DNA of 64,000 nt from Myoxocephalus aenaeus (GCA_038501785.1 JBAMJR010000011.1:567501-631500); one strand, 5' to 3'; positions 1 through 11,599 are shown, counted from the first letter of the stretch. Notes: a model not told the origin generated them from the letters alone. Program-made: numbers and translations.

Positions 1-1639
1 CTATCGTGAGACACTGAAGCAGACGACAAATCTGTCACTTATCGCCAACAAAAAAGACACATGCTCAATGATAAACTACTGTCAGGCACAAGCATGAGGT
101 GGAGATAAATTAACAAGTGCTTTCACCCATCTTGCAATGGCAGGGAAACATTCTGACAATTTATCCCAATGTACCTGACCTGTATGTCTGAACTGAAAGA
201 GTAATGCAGAAAAGGGAAGCTTGACAGAAAGAGCATGCAAAGTAAACCACACAGAAGAACCAGGGTCAGGTTTCAAACCCAAGACCGTAGTCATGTGAGG
301 CATCAGTCCTAGCCATACTGTCCTCATTGAGTTTTTTTTTTTTAAACGGTAAATCGTTTCCTTAATTGCAGCATGAATGTTGCAGTAAAATTGATACACT
401 GATCTATTAAGTTTATTGCTTTGTTACTGGGAACAATCTGGCTGGAGGGAGCGGGCGAGGACAGGTAGCATCTGTCCCCACCTACTGCCTTGGCAGCATT
501 AGCGTCATCTGCTAGCTTTGGCAGCATCTTGGAAGCACATCAATATGGCTTTATGTAGCCAGGGCCGCTCGTAGCTAGCATGCCAGTCACGCTCTCAGGC
601 ATCTCGCTCACAGCCTGAGCATCCACAGAGCACTGAGCCAAGAGAGCTAAGCGGAACTGAGCTCGGGCTGAACAGGGAGGCCAGGTCTCCATGGACCTGC
701 ATGAGGAAAAAGGGCCAGTGTCTGTCATCTATCAACACATCCATGGTTAGAAGTGTGAGGCCAAGTCCAGATATGAACACGGCCACCATTGTAGATCTGA
801 GCTTTTTTTTGTTACTTATTTTCCCGTGCAACACCTCTTTTGAGGAATGTTGAAGCTCTTCAAATTTCTGTATTATTGTTTTATAATCAAATCTGGAATG
901 TGATGGACATTTCTGTTAGACACCACTGATGTTATGTTGTTACCACGAGTGTTTGCCAAAAGACAGAAAAAAATAAAAATCTAACCTACCCATGGGAGTC
1001 ATAATTGGGAATTTGTCCAACGCACTCAGAACACAGGCAGAGTTAATTACTCTAAATAACATGCTCTTAGCTACACACTTACACATTGTATTCTCCTTGA
1101 CCACAGCATGATAAACTGGATCTGGATGGCTGTGAGTCAGACTTGATGTTAGGACTAAATGTCAGACATCAATAGCAGTCTTTCAGAGTAGTTGAATGGC
1201 CCTGTTGGCTGAACATCACAGATCTTCAGGAATCATATGAGTCTTTACTTTCAGCAGTGTACATAACAGGCAAAGCTGTACAATGGGAGCACTTCACAAC
1301 AAAGTGCAAAGATCATCAGTATAATTTAGTGAAATTGATTTTAGATTGGAGCATCGTCAATTTTTCATCACTGGAAATACTAAGTGACAAAATGTGCTGA
1401 ATAGGCAACTGCACCTTTGGACCATAATTAACAATGCTTAAGTACATGGGATGCACATTTAAAATTATGTTGACATATGTTGTATATTCAGTTTTAGTCA
1501 CCAAAACATTGTGAGTCGGGGTTTCACCATAGAAATAGAATAGGAGTTAAACGGATATTCCCATTTAAATCAATGTAGCTGGATGGTCAGAGCGGCGGAC
1601 ATTTTTATGTGTACCATTGCTATTGCGGCCGTTGTAGAG

Positions 1640-1702
1640 GGCTAACTTACGTATAAAGTAAGCCGACTCACTGAGGTGAGTCGTTTTAGTGTCAACTAAA
1701 AC
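1640..1702. other. Three adjacent hairpins
   Basis: Three inverted repeats follow one another with almost no gap. CTTAC (1646-1650) pairs with GTAAG (1658-1662), extended by GG/CC at 1640-1641 and 1663-1664. CGACTCAC (1664-1671) pairs with GTGAGTCG (1676-1683) around a TGAG loop. GTTTTAGT (1683-1690) pairs with ACTAAAAC (1695-1702) around a GTCA loop. The second and third have perfect 8-bp stems and 4-nt loops. Function unknown. Confidence 0.6.
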
Positions 1703-2272
1703 AAGCAGTGGAGTTGTAATGTTTTGGAGCATAGAGAGCCAGAGTGAATTAATAAAATGTCACAGCTCAATGCTTCATCAAAACACTCCTGAAGCGTAGA
1801 AAAACACATTATTATTGACAAACCCTTTTTCACCTTCAATGAATTGGCCACCATAGTAATGATCAATTGTTATTAATTAAAATGGAATAATCATTCGAGG
1901 CTTACAAAACACAAAATGATACGCTATTGACATGACATTGGCCTATTTTACAGCACAACCTTGCTAAAAGTTGAAGAAGAGTGTTGTATTTAAATTTAAA
2001 AAACAGTAATGCTGTTAATCAAGGCTGCCACTCCCACTCTGTTGCCAGTTGAATATTGTTCTGGAAAACTAATTACACCAGTTAAAAAGGGCACAAACAC
2101 AAGGCCTTAGCCATTCTTTAAACAACAAATAGGTCTTTCCTTTCACAATACAAAATAGTGAACTATTGTGCAATGATTTCTGTTGTTTTGTCTTTTAAAA
2201 TATGTTTATATCGCCATGGTCAGGGATGGATTCTGTGCTGCTTCGTGGAACTCTACTTGGAACACATATTTA

Positions 2273-2553
2273 AAAAAGGACCTGTACTTGTATAGCGCTT
2301 TTTATAGTCTTCCGACCACTCAATGCGCTTTCACACTATCATTCACACCCATTCATACACTGATGGAGGGGCTATGGTGCCACCTGCCCATCAGGACTAA
2401 CTAGCATTCATACAACGTAGGCACAGCTACGGGAGCAATTTTAGGGTTAAGTGACTTGCCCAAGGACACATGGGCTAACGGAGCCGGAGATCGAACAGCC
2501 GATCCTCTGATTGAAGGACGACCCTGCTCACCACTGAGCCACAGTCTAAAGGT
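2273..2553 (-). repeat. tRNA-derived SINE
   Basis: Read on the minus strand, the right end carries a tRNA-like pol III promoter: an A-box-like TGGCTCAGTGG near 2550-2540 and a B-box-like GTTCGATCTCC near 2495-2485. A body follows with the words CAAGTCACTTAACCC and, at the left, AGCGCTATACAAG, which I recognise from abundant teleost interspersed repeats. Head and tail position set the minus orientation. No clear target-site duplication was found, so the ends are approximate. The family name is not certain. Confidence 0.7.
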
Positions 2554-4981
2554 AAAGGTGAAGGCAGCCACAGTGAACTGGTTGGATGAAAATCTACAGA
2601 AGCTTGCTTCAGTTTGGGTCAAGTCATCTTTTTTGCTTTTTGTCAGTTGATACATTTATGAGTTAAAATCTTAACTGTAATGTATTACTTTAATTGATTA
2701 ATTACTAACATTAGTAATAATAATTCAGCACAGGCTTTAGTAAACCTGTCACATAGATACATATTAAAGTTGTGGACTTTAGTGTAAAATATTAACTTTA
2801 TAATGGGTAAGCAATCTATCGTTTTAAAAAGATTGCCTGAAACAACTTAGTAAAAAGACAGGCTTATCGCAGGGCTTTCTGTAAAAATGTGGGTGTCATA
2901 TGTGGGTGTCAACATATCACAGACTACAGAAGCTGTGAAAGCCACTGAACACGGGAAGTTGAAGGATAGGCGTACTGACCATGTATAAAGGGCGAAGCTA
3001 TATTTGTATGACTACACAGGTTTCTCTGTAGTTTGCTCATGACTATTACAAACAAAGGTGACTACCCTCCACACTACAATGGTATAATGCCATGCTGTCG
3101 CACATGGATCTAAATTTCAGACCTGCAAGACCAGGATGTGGTGAGAGCGGCAAAACAGTGTCGCGGTATCAGCAAAACTGTGCACACAGCAAGCTTTCCA
3201 GTCAATAAAAGAGGACACCCTCTCAGTCGCTTTAAAGCACGGTAATACAAACTGGATTGCTGTAAAGGGAGTACACAACAACTCAAATGCAGCCAAAAAT
3301 CAATCTCAAATTAAACTTGTCTTCAGCTTTCACCACTTCTCCAAACACTCAAATGTTCTACACCATGTTGCTATGACAATTTAATTATAGTCTATCATGG
3401 TTGCACTCTTGTTTGTTTGCCTCTGAGTTAGTGGGAAGATAAAGTGTGAATGTGAAGTGGTGTTTTTTGGCAAAGTACCTAATGTTTGGCTGTAGGAGAA
3501 ACAGCTCTTGTTTGTGGTAAGCGACTGTGGAGGTTTCATAGCTGGCCAAAGCTGTTCAGTTATGACTCATAGCTTTAACCCTTTCAGCTCATGGCAAAAG
3601 CAAGCATCACATCAGTGAGACATAAGCATACATTGCTATAAGACAAGTCCAATTTTAGGGCTTAATGCATGCGTAGATGTATAATATTTGCACACAATCC
3701 CTTCATTCAGGCCTAGTGCAATGACAACTTTAGCGTTCAAGAAGCATTTCATTTTATACAGATGGCAGCTAAAGCCAAGTCAATGAAAGGGAAATTGATC
3801 ATATTCAGAGAGAAGTGATTCATTCCTCAAATGGTTATATGAAACTACTCCTACAAAAATCCACCACAATGCTGAGCCTCTGCTGGCAGACAGTACACAT
3901 ACATCATAACAACCTCCTAAACATGGACATTATTATGTCCAATCAGGACTCAGCAGTCAGGGCCGAGAGAGCACTTCAATCAAATGACTGAGCAGAATGC
4001 GTTTGTTCAATTTGACCTGAGGGGTGTGCAAACGTTGCTCTGTAGCTGTGCTCCAGGGAGCATGAGTCCGGATATGAGTCTAACCCTGGATCATACGTGG
4101 GGGAAGTCAGTTATTACAGCGCAGGCCGGTGCTTTATGAGTTTGGTTTAAAATATCAGATCTACATCCAAGGACAACGTTCAATCTACTCCGGTCAGCTC
4201 AGCAGCTGCGCGAGTGAACCCTCCACATAACACCTCTTTAACGTCAAAACTGAGGGGGCAAAATAAGACAGCTGGTGTAATGTACAGTGAAAATGTTTTT
4301 ACATGATATTTGACTCATGTGACTGGATATTGATGTGAGATACAGGTTACTTAATTTCCCATATAAATAAAAAGGTAGAATATAGTGTTGTTTCTTCATT
4401 GGCCACAGTCATTTCCTGAACTAGTCTGAACACTTTTCGTCCCAGCCGCCACTGCTGGAATGTTTGACCACCGCAAACTGCAGAACACTTAATGCAGCTC
4501 GGTGACCCAAGTGGGATCTTTCTCAAAGAGTCTCTGTGGGGTCATGGTTACAAGAGAAAGGCCTGCACTGGTTAACTTATGGTCAGGCTTAATAACAGAA
4601 TAGTCCAGGCTGGAAAATATGTCAAATAAATGAAGAATGTATAACACTAACACAGCAAACATCTCTGACTTTTACAGATGAACTCAGCGTTGACCTTTTC
4701 TAGTCCTTACAATCGAGACAGAGTCAACTCTGCAGCACACGTAATAACACCACAGACATAATGATTGCTCTCATTGTGCAAGACTGGACTCGGTCATGTA
4801 GTGTCACTCTCTGACGCTCGCTGTCTGATTTAAAATACTGTGCAAAAACACTTCTGCCGACGTCAAATGACATCTTGCAGCCTTACAATTACTGTGGACT
4901 CACAAACATCAGCATTTTTTTTTTCAAACACATGGCTGACAAAATAACACAACAGGCAAACATACATAAAAGATTGATGTC

Positions 4982-5290
4982 AGGGCCACAACTAACAACT
5001 ATTTTCATTGTTCAATACCCCTACCGTTATTTTTTGGTTTATTATTTATCAATGAATTGTTTGGTAAAGAATTTGAGAAAAATGTCCATCATAATTTCCC
5101 ATGTGACATCTTCACATATCAGGTTTTGCCAAAAGAAAAACAAAGATTTTAAATAAAAAAAATATATGTGAAGTAATCTTCACTTTTGAACTGCTAGAAA
5201 CCAAGAATGACTTAAATGATTGACTGCTTATAAAAATTGCTGACAATTGATTTGATGCCAACCAACTAATCATTTAGTAGGCCGCCAGCA
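4982..5290. mobile_element. Degenerate hAT-type MITE
   Basis: The left end agggccacaactaacaac and following attttcattgttcaat resemble the common fish MITE whose ends read agggctgcaactaacgattattttcatt. The right part, with caactaatcatttag, resembles its other end. The copy is diverged, and neither a clean terminal inverted repeat nor an 8-bp target duplication survives. No coding content. Confidence 0.5.
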
Positions 5291-5646
5291 AAAGCCATTA
5301 GATGACCTCTAATGGCACACAGTTGTACACAGGAAAGCCCAGTCAATTATCAATGACAAAACAAATTCCCTCCATCCTGAGTTTGGGTTTCTCCCTTCAG
5401 CGTGACACTATAGAATACCCCTGGCAAAGAAAAAGACTTACAATGGGTCATTATACCCAAATGCAATTATTGCAGTCAACAAACTACAGTAAACTCAATT
5501 GTGAGAGGGTAATAACACAATGGATATGAAAGTAATGACTGTTGTACAATTGAGAGATCTTTTTTCAGTTTCATGTGATGTTTTTATCTTGTGTTTTTCA
5601 TCACTGGTAGATGTAACACTAATTACAAATGACTATGCTCCATTTA

Positions 5647-5910
5647 GGACAGCAACTAACAAATATTCAATCAATTAATCTGTCAATTACTTGATAACAG
5701 CTCATCACACGGTTATAGAGGGCCCAGGAGATGTCTTCAAATACCTTGTTTTGTCAGAACCGTTCATAACCCAAGGATGTTTAATTGACATCGAAACAAT
5801 GATTGAATCAATTCATTTTGGGCATGTTTGGCCAATAAATTGACTCAAAATAGTTTTCAACTATTCTTTTGTCAAAATAATCAATGAATTGAGTAATCTT
5901 TCAACTCTAC
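5647..5910. mobile_element. Degenerate hAT-type MITE, second copy
   Basis: It starts with acagcaactaacaaatattcaatcaattaatctg and carries the internal words cttcaaat and cttgttttgtc typical of the same fish MITE. It ends in a TAATCAATGAATTGAG-type end near 5880-5895. It lies about 360 bp from the first copy in the same orientation. Ends are approximate. Confidence 0.5.
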
Positions 5911-6349
5911 CTATATTTATTATGTATGTTATTTTTAGGTTCAGCAACATTTCCCATTTAGTTGTCTCACCAGGCAGCTGACCGACTGACAGTACATTAT
6001 AAATGGAAATACTGACATCACCTACCCTCATTTTCAGATGTTGGACATGCCACCTGTACAACCAGATCAAATGTTCGTTCTGGCTTTTCCCTGTGAAGAA
6101 CAAAACACTGTTTACTCATGGGAGATAAGTGGCAGCTGTTAATACACACAAACATGGGCAACAAGTGTGTTTTCAGCATTAGCAAGCATAGCAACTGTGT
6201 TAAATTCCATCACATTAGTATCATATTAATAACAATAGAGTGGACCTGCCCTACTGTGCCTGAGTCACACTGTCAATAACCGACAATGTCAATAACAGCT
6301 ATGCTGGTCGTGCTTTGTAACGAGAAGTTATCTCATCTCCGACAACATA

Positions 6350-6684
6350 TCGGGGAGACAGGACCGTTGGACAGGCCGGGGAGACAGGACCGGGGGGACA
6401 AGACCGGGGAGACAGGACCGGGGAGACAGGACCGGGGGGACAAGACCGGGGAGACAAGACCGGGGGGACAGGACCGTTGGACAAGACCGGGGGGACAAGA
6501 CCGGGGGGACAGGACCGGGGGGACAAGACCGGGGGGACAGGACCGTTGGACAAGACCGGGGGGACAAGACCGGGGGGACAGGACCGGGGGGACAAGACCG
6601 TTGGACAAGACCGGGGAACAGGACCGGGGGGACAAGACCGTTGGACAGGACCGGGAGACAGGACCGGGAGACAGGACCGGGGTG
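6350..6684. repeat. GC-rich minisatellite, 13-14 bp unit
   Basis: About 24 tandem units of a 13-14 bp motif, with the core ACAGGACCGGGGGG. Variants are ACAAGACC in place of ACAGGACC, GGGGAG in place of GGGGGG, and a 13-bp unit with CGTTGG. The array is strongly G-rich on the plus strand, with repeated runs of 4-6 G that could form quadruplexes. Because it lacks stop triplets it yields spurious long open frames on both strands. It lies about 300 bp inside DENND1B intron 1, close to the promoter. Confidence 0.95.
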
Positions 6685-6986
6685 ACTCGCTGTCGCGTCC
6701 ATACGTTGGCATGTTCACCGCGGTCTGCTCGGCTAGCGGAGCTGCTAATTGGTGGTCAGCTAACGTCAGTAGACCGAGCAACAGACTGACCCGAATGCTG
6801 CCGAGCCAGCTGGCCCCGGCGGGTAAATCCACTGTTTGGAGAGGGCTCAAATTACGGTCAAACATTCCTTCGTCCACTCAGCGGCGAGTTAACGTGACGT
6901 TACGTGCCGGGGACCACGCATTCTCCGTTAGCTCGACATGTCTACGTCAAGAAGCGACGGATAGAAACTAAACCGAGGGCTCTTAC

Positions 6987-7003
6987 TTTATTCTGCTGTC
7001 CAT
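6987..7003 (-). CDS. dennd1b: DENND1B-like first coding exon (17 nt)
   Basis: On the minus strand an ATG at 7003-7001 in a strong Kozak context (A at -3, G at +4) opens the reading M-D-S-R-I-K, interrupted after 17 nt by a GTAAGAG donor. DENND1 proteins are DENN-domain exchange factors for Rab35 acting at clathrin-coated endocytic sites. As I recall them, DENND1A starts MGSRIK and DENND1B starts MDCRTK, so this peptide sits between the two. The choice of DENND1B rests on its place beside C1orf53 and LHX9, as in human, with the same divergent orientation. Exon 2 (the NPxxTF start of the uDENN part) was looked for on the minus strand leftwards and not found, so only the gene's 5' tip is in the window. 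The evidence is short: six residues, splice donor, Kozak, promoter and synteny. Confidence 0.6.
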
Positions 7004-7370
7004 GGTTTAGGCTACAGCATCGCGACAACTCCGTTCTGTCGGCGGCTCTGCTCTGGCTCCGCTTGGCTGTCCGAGGATATGTCCACTCGTCCTTCCTTAG
7101 TCTCCGCCGTCACTTCTCCTGTTTTATCTGGTATCGGCCGAAAGCTGCCGCGACCGCATGCTTGGAGGTGGGGTAGCGCAGTACTTTGTGCCGTCCTTCA
7201 ACAGTTAAATGTAGCCTGGATCCCCAGTTCAGCACCACGGCGTTTATTTCCCACAACAAACACCACTCCAGGAAGTGCTGTCAAAGATTTGGTGACGTCA
7301 GCGCGTCAGATTAGCACCTTGCTGCAGCTTCTGCCTGCGAGCATCTCTCTCTCTCTCTCTTCCACTTAAC
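7004..7370 (-). promoter_or_regulatory. DENND1B promoter and 5' UTR region
   Basis: GC- and CpG-richer than its AT-rich surroundings, lying just upstream of the minus-strand start codon. It contains a perfect CRE palindrome TGACGTCA at 7293-7300 and an ETS-type CAGGAAGTG at 7269-7277. A CT-rich run lies at 7343-7360. No TATA box is evident, which fits a housekeeping-type promoter. The transcription start is inferred to lie between the CRE and the ATG. Open frames read on the plus strand across this block are antisense shadows. Confidence 0.5.
7293..7300. promoter_or_regulatory. Consensus CRE (TGACGTCA)
   Basis: Exact palindromic cAMP-response element in the DENND1B promoter, about 290 bp upstream of the proposed start codon. 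It probably binds CREB/ATF-family factors. Binding itself is inferred. Confidence 0.5.
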
Positions 7371-7506
7371 ATGAGTAACCAGCATGATGCACACAGCGGA
7401 CCTGAGCCGTGTGATTCATGCTTCTGATATAAAAAATAATAAAAAACGTGTTTCCCTATGAGACTGCATTATTAGTTCAGTAATTGTTGCAAAGGGTTGC
7501 CTTCAG

Positions 7507-7536
7507 CAGTGGTTCTCAAAGTGGGGTCCTGGGACC
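7507..7536. mobile_element. hAT-like terminal repeat fragment
   Basis: The word cagtggttctcaaagtgggg, followed by tcctgggacc, is typical of the terminal inverted repeat of vertebrate non-autonomous hAT elements. The opposite end (a copy of gaaccactg) was not found nearby, so this is a fragment or a coincidental match. Confidence 0.4.
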
Positions 7537-8377
7537 ATCTGGGGTCCTTGTAAGGGCTTCCAAATGTAGATGTTTTTTGCAACTTGGGAGCTGACGAACA
7601 ACCTGCAAACACATCATAACACTACATATCATGGCCTTTTAAAGTTGTTACAGTGAACATGATAACATGATAGTAAACAGTTGCCCATTTAAACATCCAG
7701 AAGATACAAAGCAACAAATTAGCACTCATTTGGGGTCATGTCTCTGGCTAGCTGACAAACTTAATGCTGAATATTCACTCTCTTTTTAGCCCTGTGTTGA
7801 TCGCCACAAGGGTAATAGCTGGTAATAGCTAAATGTTCCACGATGTTCACTAGCTAGCCGCTTACTTTTCCTGCTGTTTGCTGGGCAGGTATCTTTTGCA
7901 CTGCATCTTGGAACAAAGCTAGTGACAGCTTAAAGTGAACAGTGAACCATAACATCAAAGTTTTAGGCCATAAAAACATGAGTTAATTATGAAAGGAACT
8001 ACGCTATCACCTGGAAGTGCAGAGCTGCGTAATAATTCTCACCTTTAAAGAAATATTGATTTTACCAGTAATTGGTACAGTGAGTGACAATATGTACAAT
8101 TTATGAAATTCATTGTAACAATATTGCTGAAATCTCTTTAGGAGTTTATCTAGCCGGGCAAAGCAAGCAACTCTGGTTCATTGTGAGATATCTGGTTTTG
8201 GGAAAGCACAATTAAATATATAAGAGGATTTGCACTATTAAAGTAGCCTACCATGATTAAGGTGGGTCATCCATCATCACCCTCTTATTCACGACCCCTG
8301 TATACTTTTCAGATCTCAATTGTTTTTATATTGCATTGTGCAGTGTAATTTTGGCAGCATAGTCCTCTTTGATTTGA

Positions 8378-9175
8378 TCCTCCTGAGACCCGGCAATTCA
8401 TTTTTGTACACTGTAGTGCACATTACTTTTTATCATACACACATGCCACTCTATTGAGTCCTGATGTTCCTTAAAGAAGACAACTGTAGCTTTAAAATTA
8501 CATCACATGTGGCATTGCCAACTTTCCTTGGCCGGTCTTTTCAAAATGGAAGCACATTTTATGGAAAAAAGAAAGGTAAGCATTATATTCATATTTAAAA
8601 TGTTTTTTTGTATGTTATATTTGGATTGTTTTTAGTAAGTAAACATCTAGGGAGTAATTTGAGTGAGTTTTCAGAGCTGAGCTTATTTATTGTCATAGGA
8701 AAAACAACTCATTTATGAATGTACACTGTAGTGCACGTCAGGACTTTGTACTTGTGTTTATTTCAATTGTTTTAGTAGAGAGCTCCATGACAGAGGCAGA
8801 GAGCATTCTTAACTGAATCATTGAGGGAGATTCAGACCTTTTTATAACATGTTAATTGTACTAGATTATAGAGTGTGCTTTGTATTTCTCTTAGGTTCAT
8901 GCTGTGTTGGAAGAATACAGAATTGCACATGATGGTACCCAAATAAGCCGTAGAGACTGGAGCCCACAGCAGTACTTCCAGCAGTACGTTGACGATGATC
9001 TGTCCTTAACGAAGTCCTGTTGTACACTACAGTGCACATGTTATAAAATTGTAATAAAGTAATGCTTAAAAAAAAAAAAATCTTTGCAATGTGTTTTTGC
9101 GAAGATTGCAACACTTAATTTATAAAAAATATATATTTATATTTAACATATTTTTTTCCCAGGGTCTCAGGAGGA
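8378..9175 (+). mobile_element. piggyBac-like DNA transposon, deleted
   Basis: Perfect 14-bp terminal inverted repeats: tcctcctgagaccc at 8378-8391 and gggtctcaggagga at 9162-9175. Three copies of a 17-bp near-palindrome (tgtacactgtagtgcac and a variant) lie inside at 8405-8421, 8720-8736 and 9021-9037. The flanks, ttga on the left and taaa on the right, could be decayed TTAA targets, the piggyBac preference, but this is weak. A transposase N-terminal remnant (8546-9062) supports a piggyBac origin. At ~800 bp it cannot encode a full transposase. Confidence 0.65.
8546..9062 (+). pseudogene. piggyBac-type transposase N-terminal remnant
   Basis: A short exon 8546-8575 (ATG, ten codons ending K-R-K) has a GTAAGC donor. 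A fragment starting at 8895 after a CTCTTAG acceptor continues in the same frame to a stop at 9060-9062. If spliced, the product is about 65 residues. The part DWSPQQYFQQYVDDDL resembles the start of the DDE_Tnp_1_7 (piggyBac) domain, where a P-x-x-Y-F-x-x-x-F-D-D-E/D-L pattern is usual. The catalytic aspartates and Cys-rich C-terminus are absent. A polyadenylation signal AATAAA (9053-9058) overlaps the end and an A-run (9069-9081) follows. Probably a relic; whether the small product is made is unknown. Confidence 0.5.
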
Positions 9176-9461
9176 TAAACTGTCACACAGACAACTTGGT
9201 AGTATTTCAGCACAGGAGTCTTCTGGGTCTCTCAGCAAATAGTAAAGCTGTCATGTGTCGTCTGCTGTGAGGTGGGTATATACAAACACAGATGGCAGTA
9301 TATGGGTTTGGGGGTCAATAGGAGCCCAACAGCAAATTTACGTTAACAGGTTAAGCCGGCCATTACCACAGCTTATCAAACATGGGTCACTTGTATTAAA
9401 GAAACAAGTATCGAGACTGTGTAAACAGGCTTTTGCCCCCACGTTTCTTAACCAGCATCAA

Positions 9462-9660
9462 GTTGCACTTCAGCAAGGCCTAAAGGTTCAAGAGGTGACC
9501 TTATGACAAGATGATTGTTGGTTTGATCTGTGGGGGTGAAGCGAAAGAGTGCTGCTTGCCCCTCACTGATTACCACCACTGAAGTGCTATTGAGCACGGC
9601 CCTTAACCCCCAACTGCTAAGCTGCTCAGCAGCCAACAAATGTGTGGTGGACAATTGAAG
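9462..9660 (+). repeat. SINE-like repeat
   Basis: It contains a B-box-like ttggtttgatctg at about 9519-9531, then ccactgaagtgctattgagcacggcccttaacccccaactgctaagctgctcag in its second half. The core cccttaacccccaactgct is a hallmark of abundant fish SINEs. The A-box half (around 9477-9500) is diverged. Ends and family are not fixed. Confidence 0.5.
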
Positions 9661-11599
9661 ACTGATGAAGACTGGCATGATTGCTTAACTTTATCCTGCA
9701 AAATTATAGTGTGCCATTTGTAAATGCTACTTACAGTAACCAAGTTAGACGACAGCCGTCCATGGATGATATAAATGCTGAAATCGCAATACATAACTCA
9801 GTCACAAGCTTTAGATAATGAAAAACTGTCTGCGTCATACACGCAAACCATGTGTAGAATCAGCCTATACTGTATATGTCTATTAAAGTCTGCTTCAGGA
9901 CTCCACAATAAACTCATTGCTCAGGAATCAGCTGAGTCAGTGGAGTATTAAAGGGAAATCCACCCTAAAATTAAATAAATTCTCAAGGATTATATTTGGG
10001 GTCCTTGTTTCATGGGCACATGTCATGATTCATAGCTGTAAACATTCATTGAACTATAATTTAAGGGTAATATCTCAACCAGAGATTATAACAGCCCACG
10101 GGGTCATTAACAAATTAATTGTTGGTGGACCAGCTCTGAAAGTGACACCTGATGACACAATCAATTAGTATAATTGTGCTCTTGATTTCCGTTTTAAGGA
10201 AAATATTTGTTGTTTTAATAGATGTTGGCTTTACCTGCCAAAATCACTGATATGCAGTGCCATGTAAATTCTGTTTTTGGGTGGACTTTCCTTTTATTGT
10301 TTGCATGTTTAAGCAATATTTGTCCCATGGTAAATTGAAACCAATGGCTTAGATGTACTTCTCTTCCCTCTCCAGAGAGTCTGCCTGGATCAGAGCCAGA
10401 TGTCTTCAGGCTGACTGGAAGGTAATTAAGTGGCAGCAGACTGGGGCATGCTGTTTCAGGCATCCATATGAAATGATAATGGCAGGGCTGCTGCCTTAAC
10501 ATTAAAAAACAACAACAATATGACACACATAAACACAAAGAGACACATGCATAAAGCTTTTAAGATTCTTAAGCACTGGCAACCATTTAGGTTTCACATT
10601 ACAAGGGTCTATTAACAGTAAATGGTCCCCGATTATATTTTTTTAAGATAACCTATAACATTTAGAAAATGGACAATACAGTCACTCATTGTTTTTTTAG
10701 CCCCTCAAAATATATTTCAAAATGGCTTCAATTGTTTGAGCTGTACAAGTTGTATTTTTCGCAATGTAAAGGTCACTTACAAAAAACATATAAAGAGGGT
10801 TCCCTGTGGGTTTTTTTGGTTAGCAAAAATACAATCTTTTCTAAATGTAACCAGCAGTTAAAGCATCTGCATTAGCTTACATTTACAAGTTGTTTTTGCA
10901 GCATTTAATTTTTTAAGAAAACAATTTTGTTGAAACATTGTGCACTGTTTGTGTTCACAATGTTTCTCATAGTAAGCCTGCATGTATTTTTACCAGTGAT
11001 GTGTAGTTTGTCTCAGGGTAAATTGACCCCACAGTGTCAGTCAAAAGACACTTGTCAGGTTTCATTACCCAGAATTCTGTTGTAGACACATCATCAGAAG
11101 TGGCTTACAGCAGTGGATAACCTTGAAAGGACTCATTAATGTCCACTCATCAACCTTGCAGTGCTTTTTACAAGTCTCTAAGTCTCTATATTACTTTATT
11201 AATATGGGACGGTGCCTTTGTTTGCATGCCAGTGTCATTGCAGCCAAGGAGAGCATAGGAATCTATAGGAATAGTGTAGGTTTACCCACGTACGTAAGTA
11301 AAATATAGAAATGCTTTTTGAAATATGTTTTCTCAATATGGGTGAACTGACACTTTAATCAAACTTTCTTTCCAAAAGAAAATAGTCCACTCATGAAGTG
11401 CAGTTTTCATCTATTGAAAGAATATTTTAATATATATATGTTGTCTCATGTTGTTTGTATTTTAATCTTTACATTGTTTTAATCTATTTTCACTTTATTA
11501 TCTGTATTCACTTTATTTGTTGGACAAGAGAGAAACGTTTTAAATTCCTCTGCATATTTGGATTTTTGCTGATCAATTGCTGTTGTGATTTCCCGCTAT

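Larger units (their letters stand above)
1..6986 (-). other. DENND1B intron 1 (partial)
   Basis: No coding exon was recognised here on either strand. AT-rich non-coding DNA is punctuated by one SINE (2273-2553), two degenerate hAT MITEs (4982-5290, 5647-5910), three adjacent hairpins (1640-1702) and a GC-rich minisatellite (6350-6684). The open frames are short and lack family resemblance or splice context. Treating it as intron follows from the minus-strand donor at 6986-6985. Confidence 0.45.

Noticed and set aside
6286..6971. Long overlapping open frames on both strands (GDKTGG... and PRSCPPG... repeats)
   Set aside because: They are produced by the stop-free minisatellite at 6350-6684; the unit is 13-14 bp so the frames drift, and nothing outside the array resembles a gene.
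7079..7369. Plus-strand 96-codon frame in the DENND1B promoter
   Set aside because: No family resemblance, antisense to the proposed 5' UTR, and explained by high GC.
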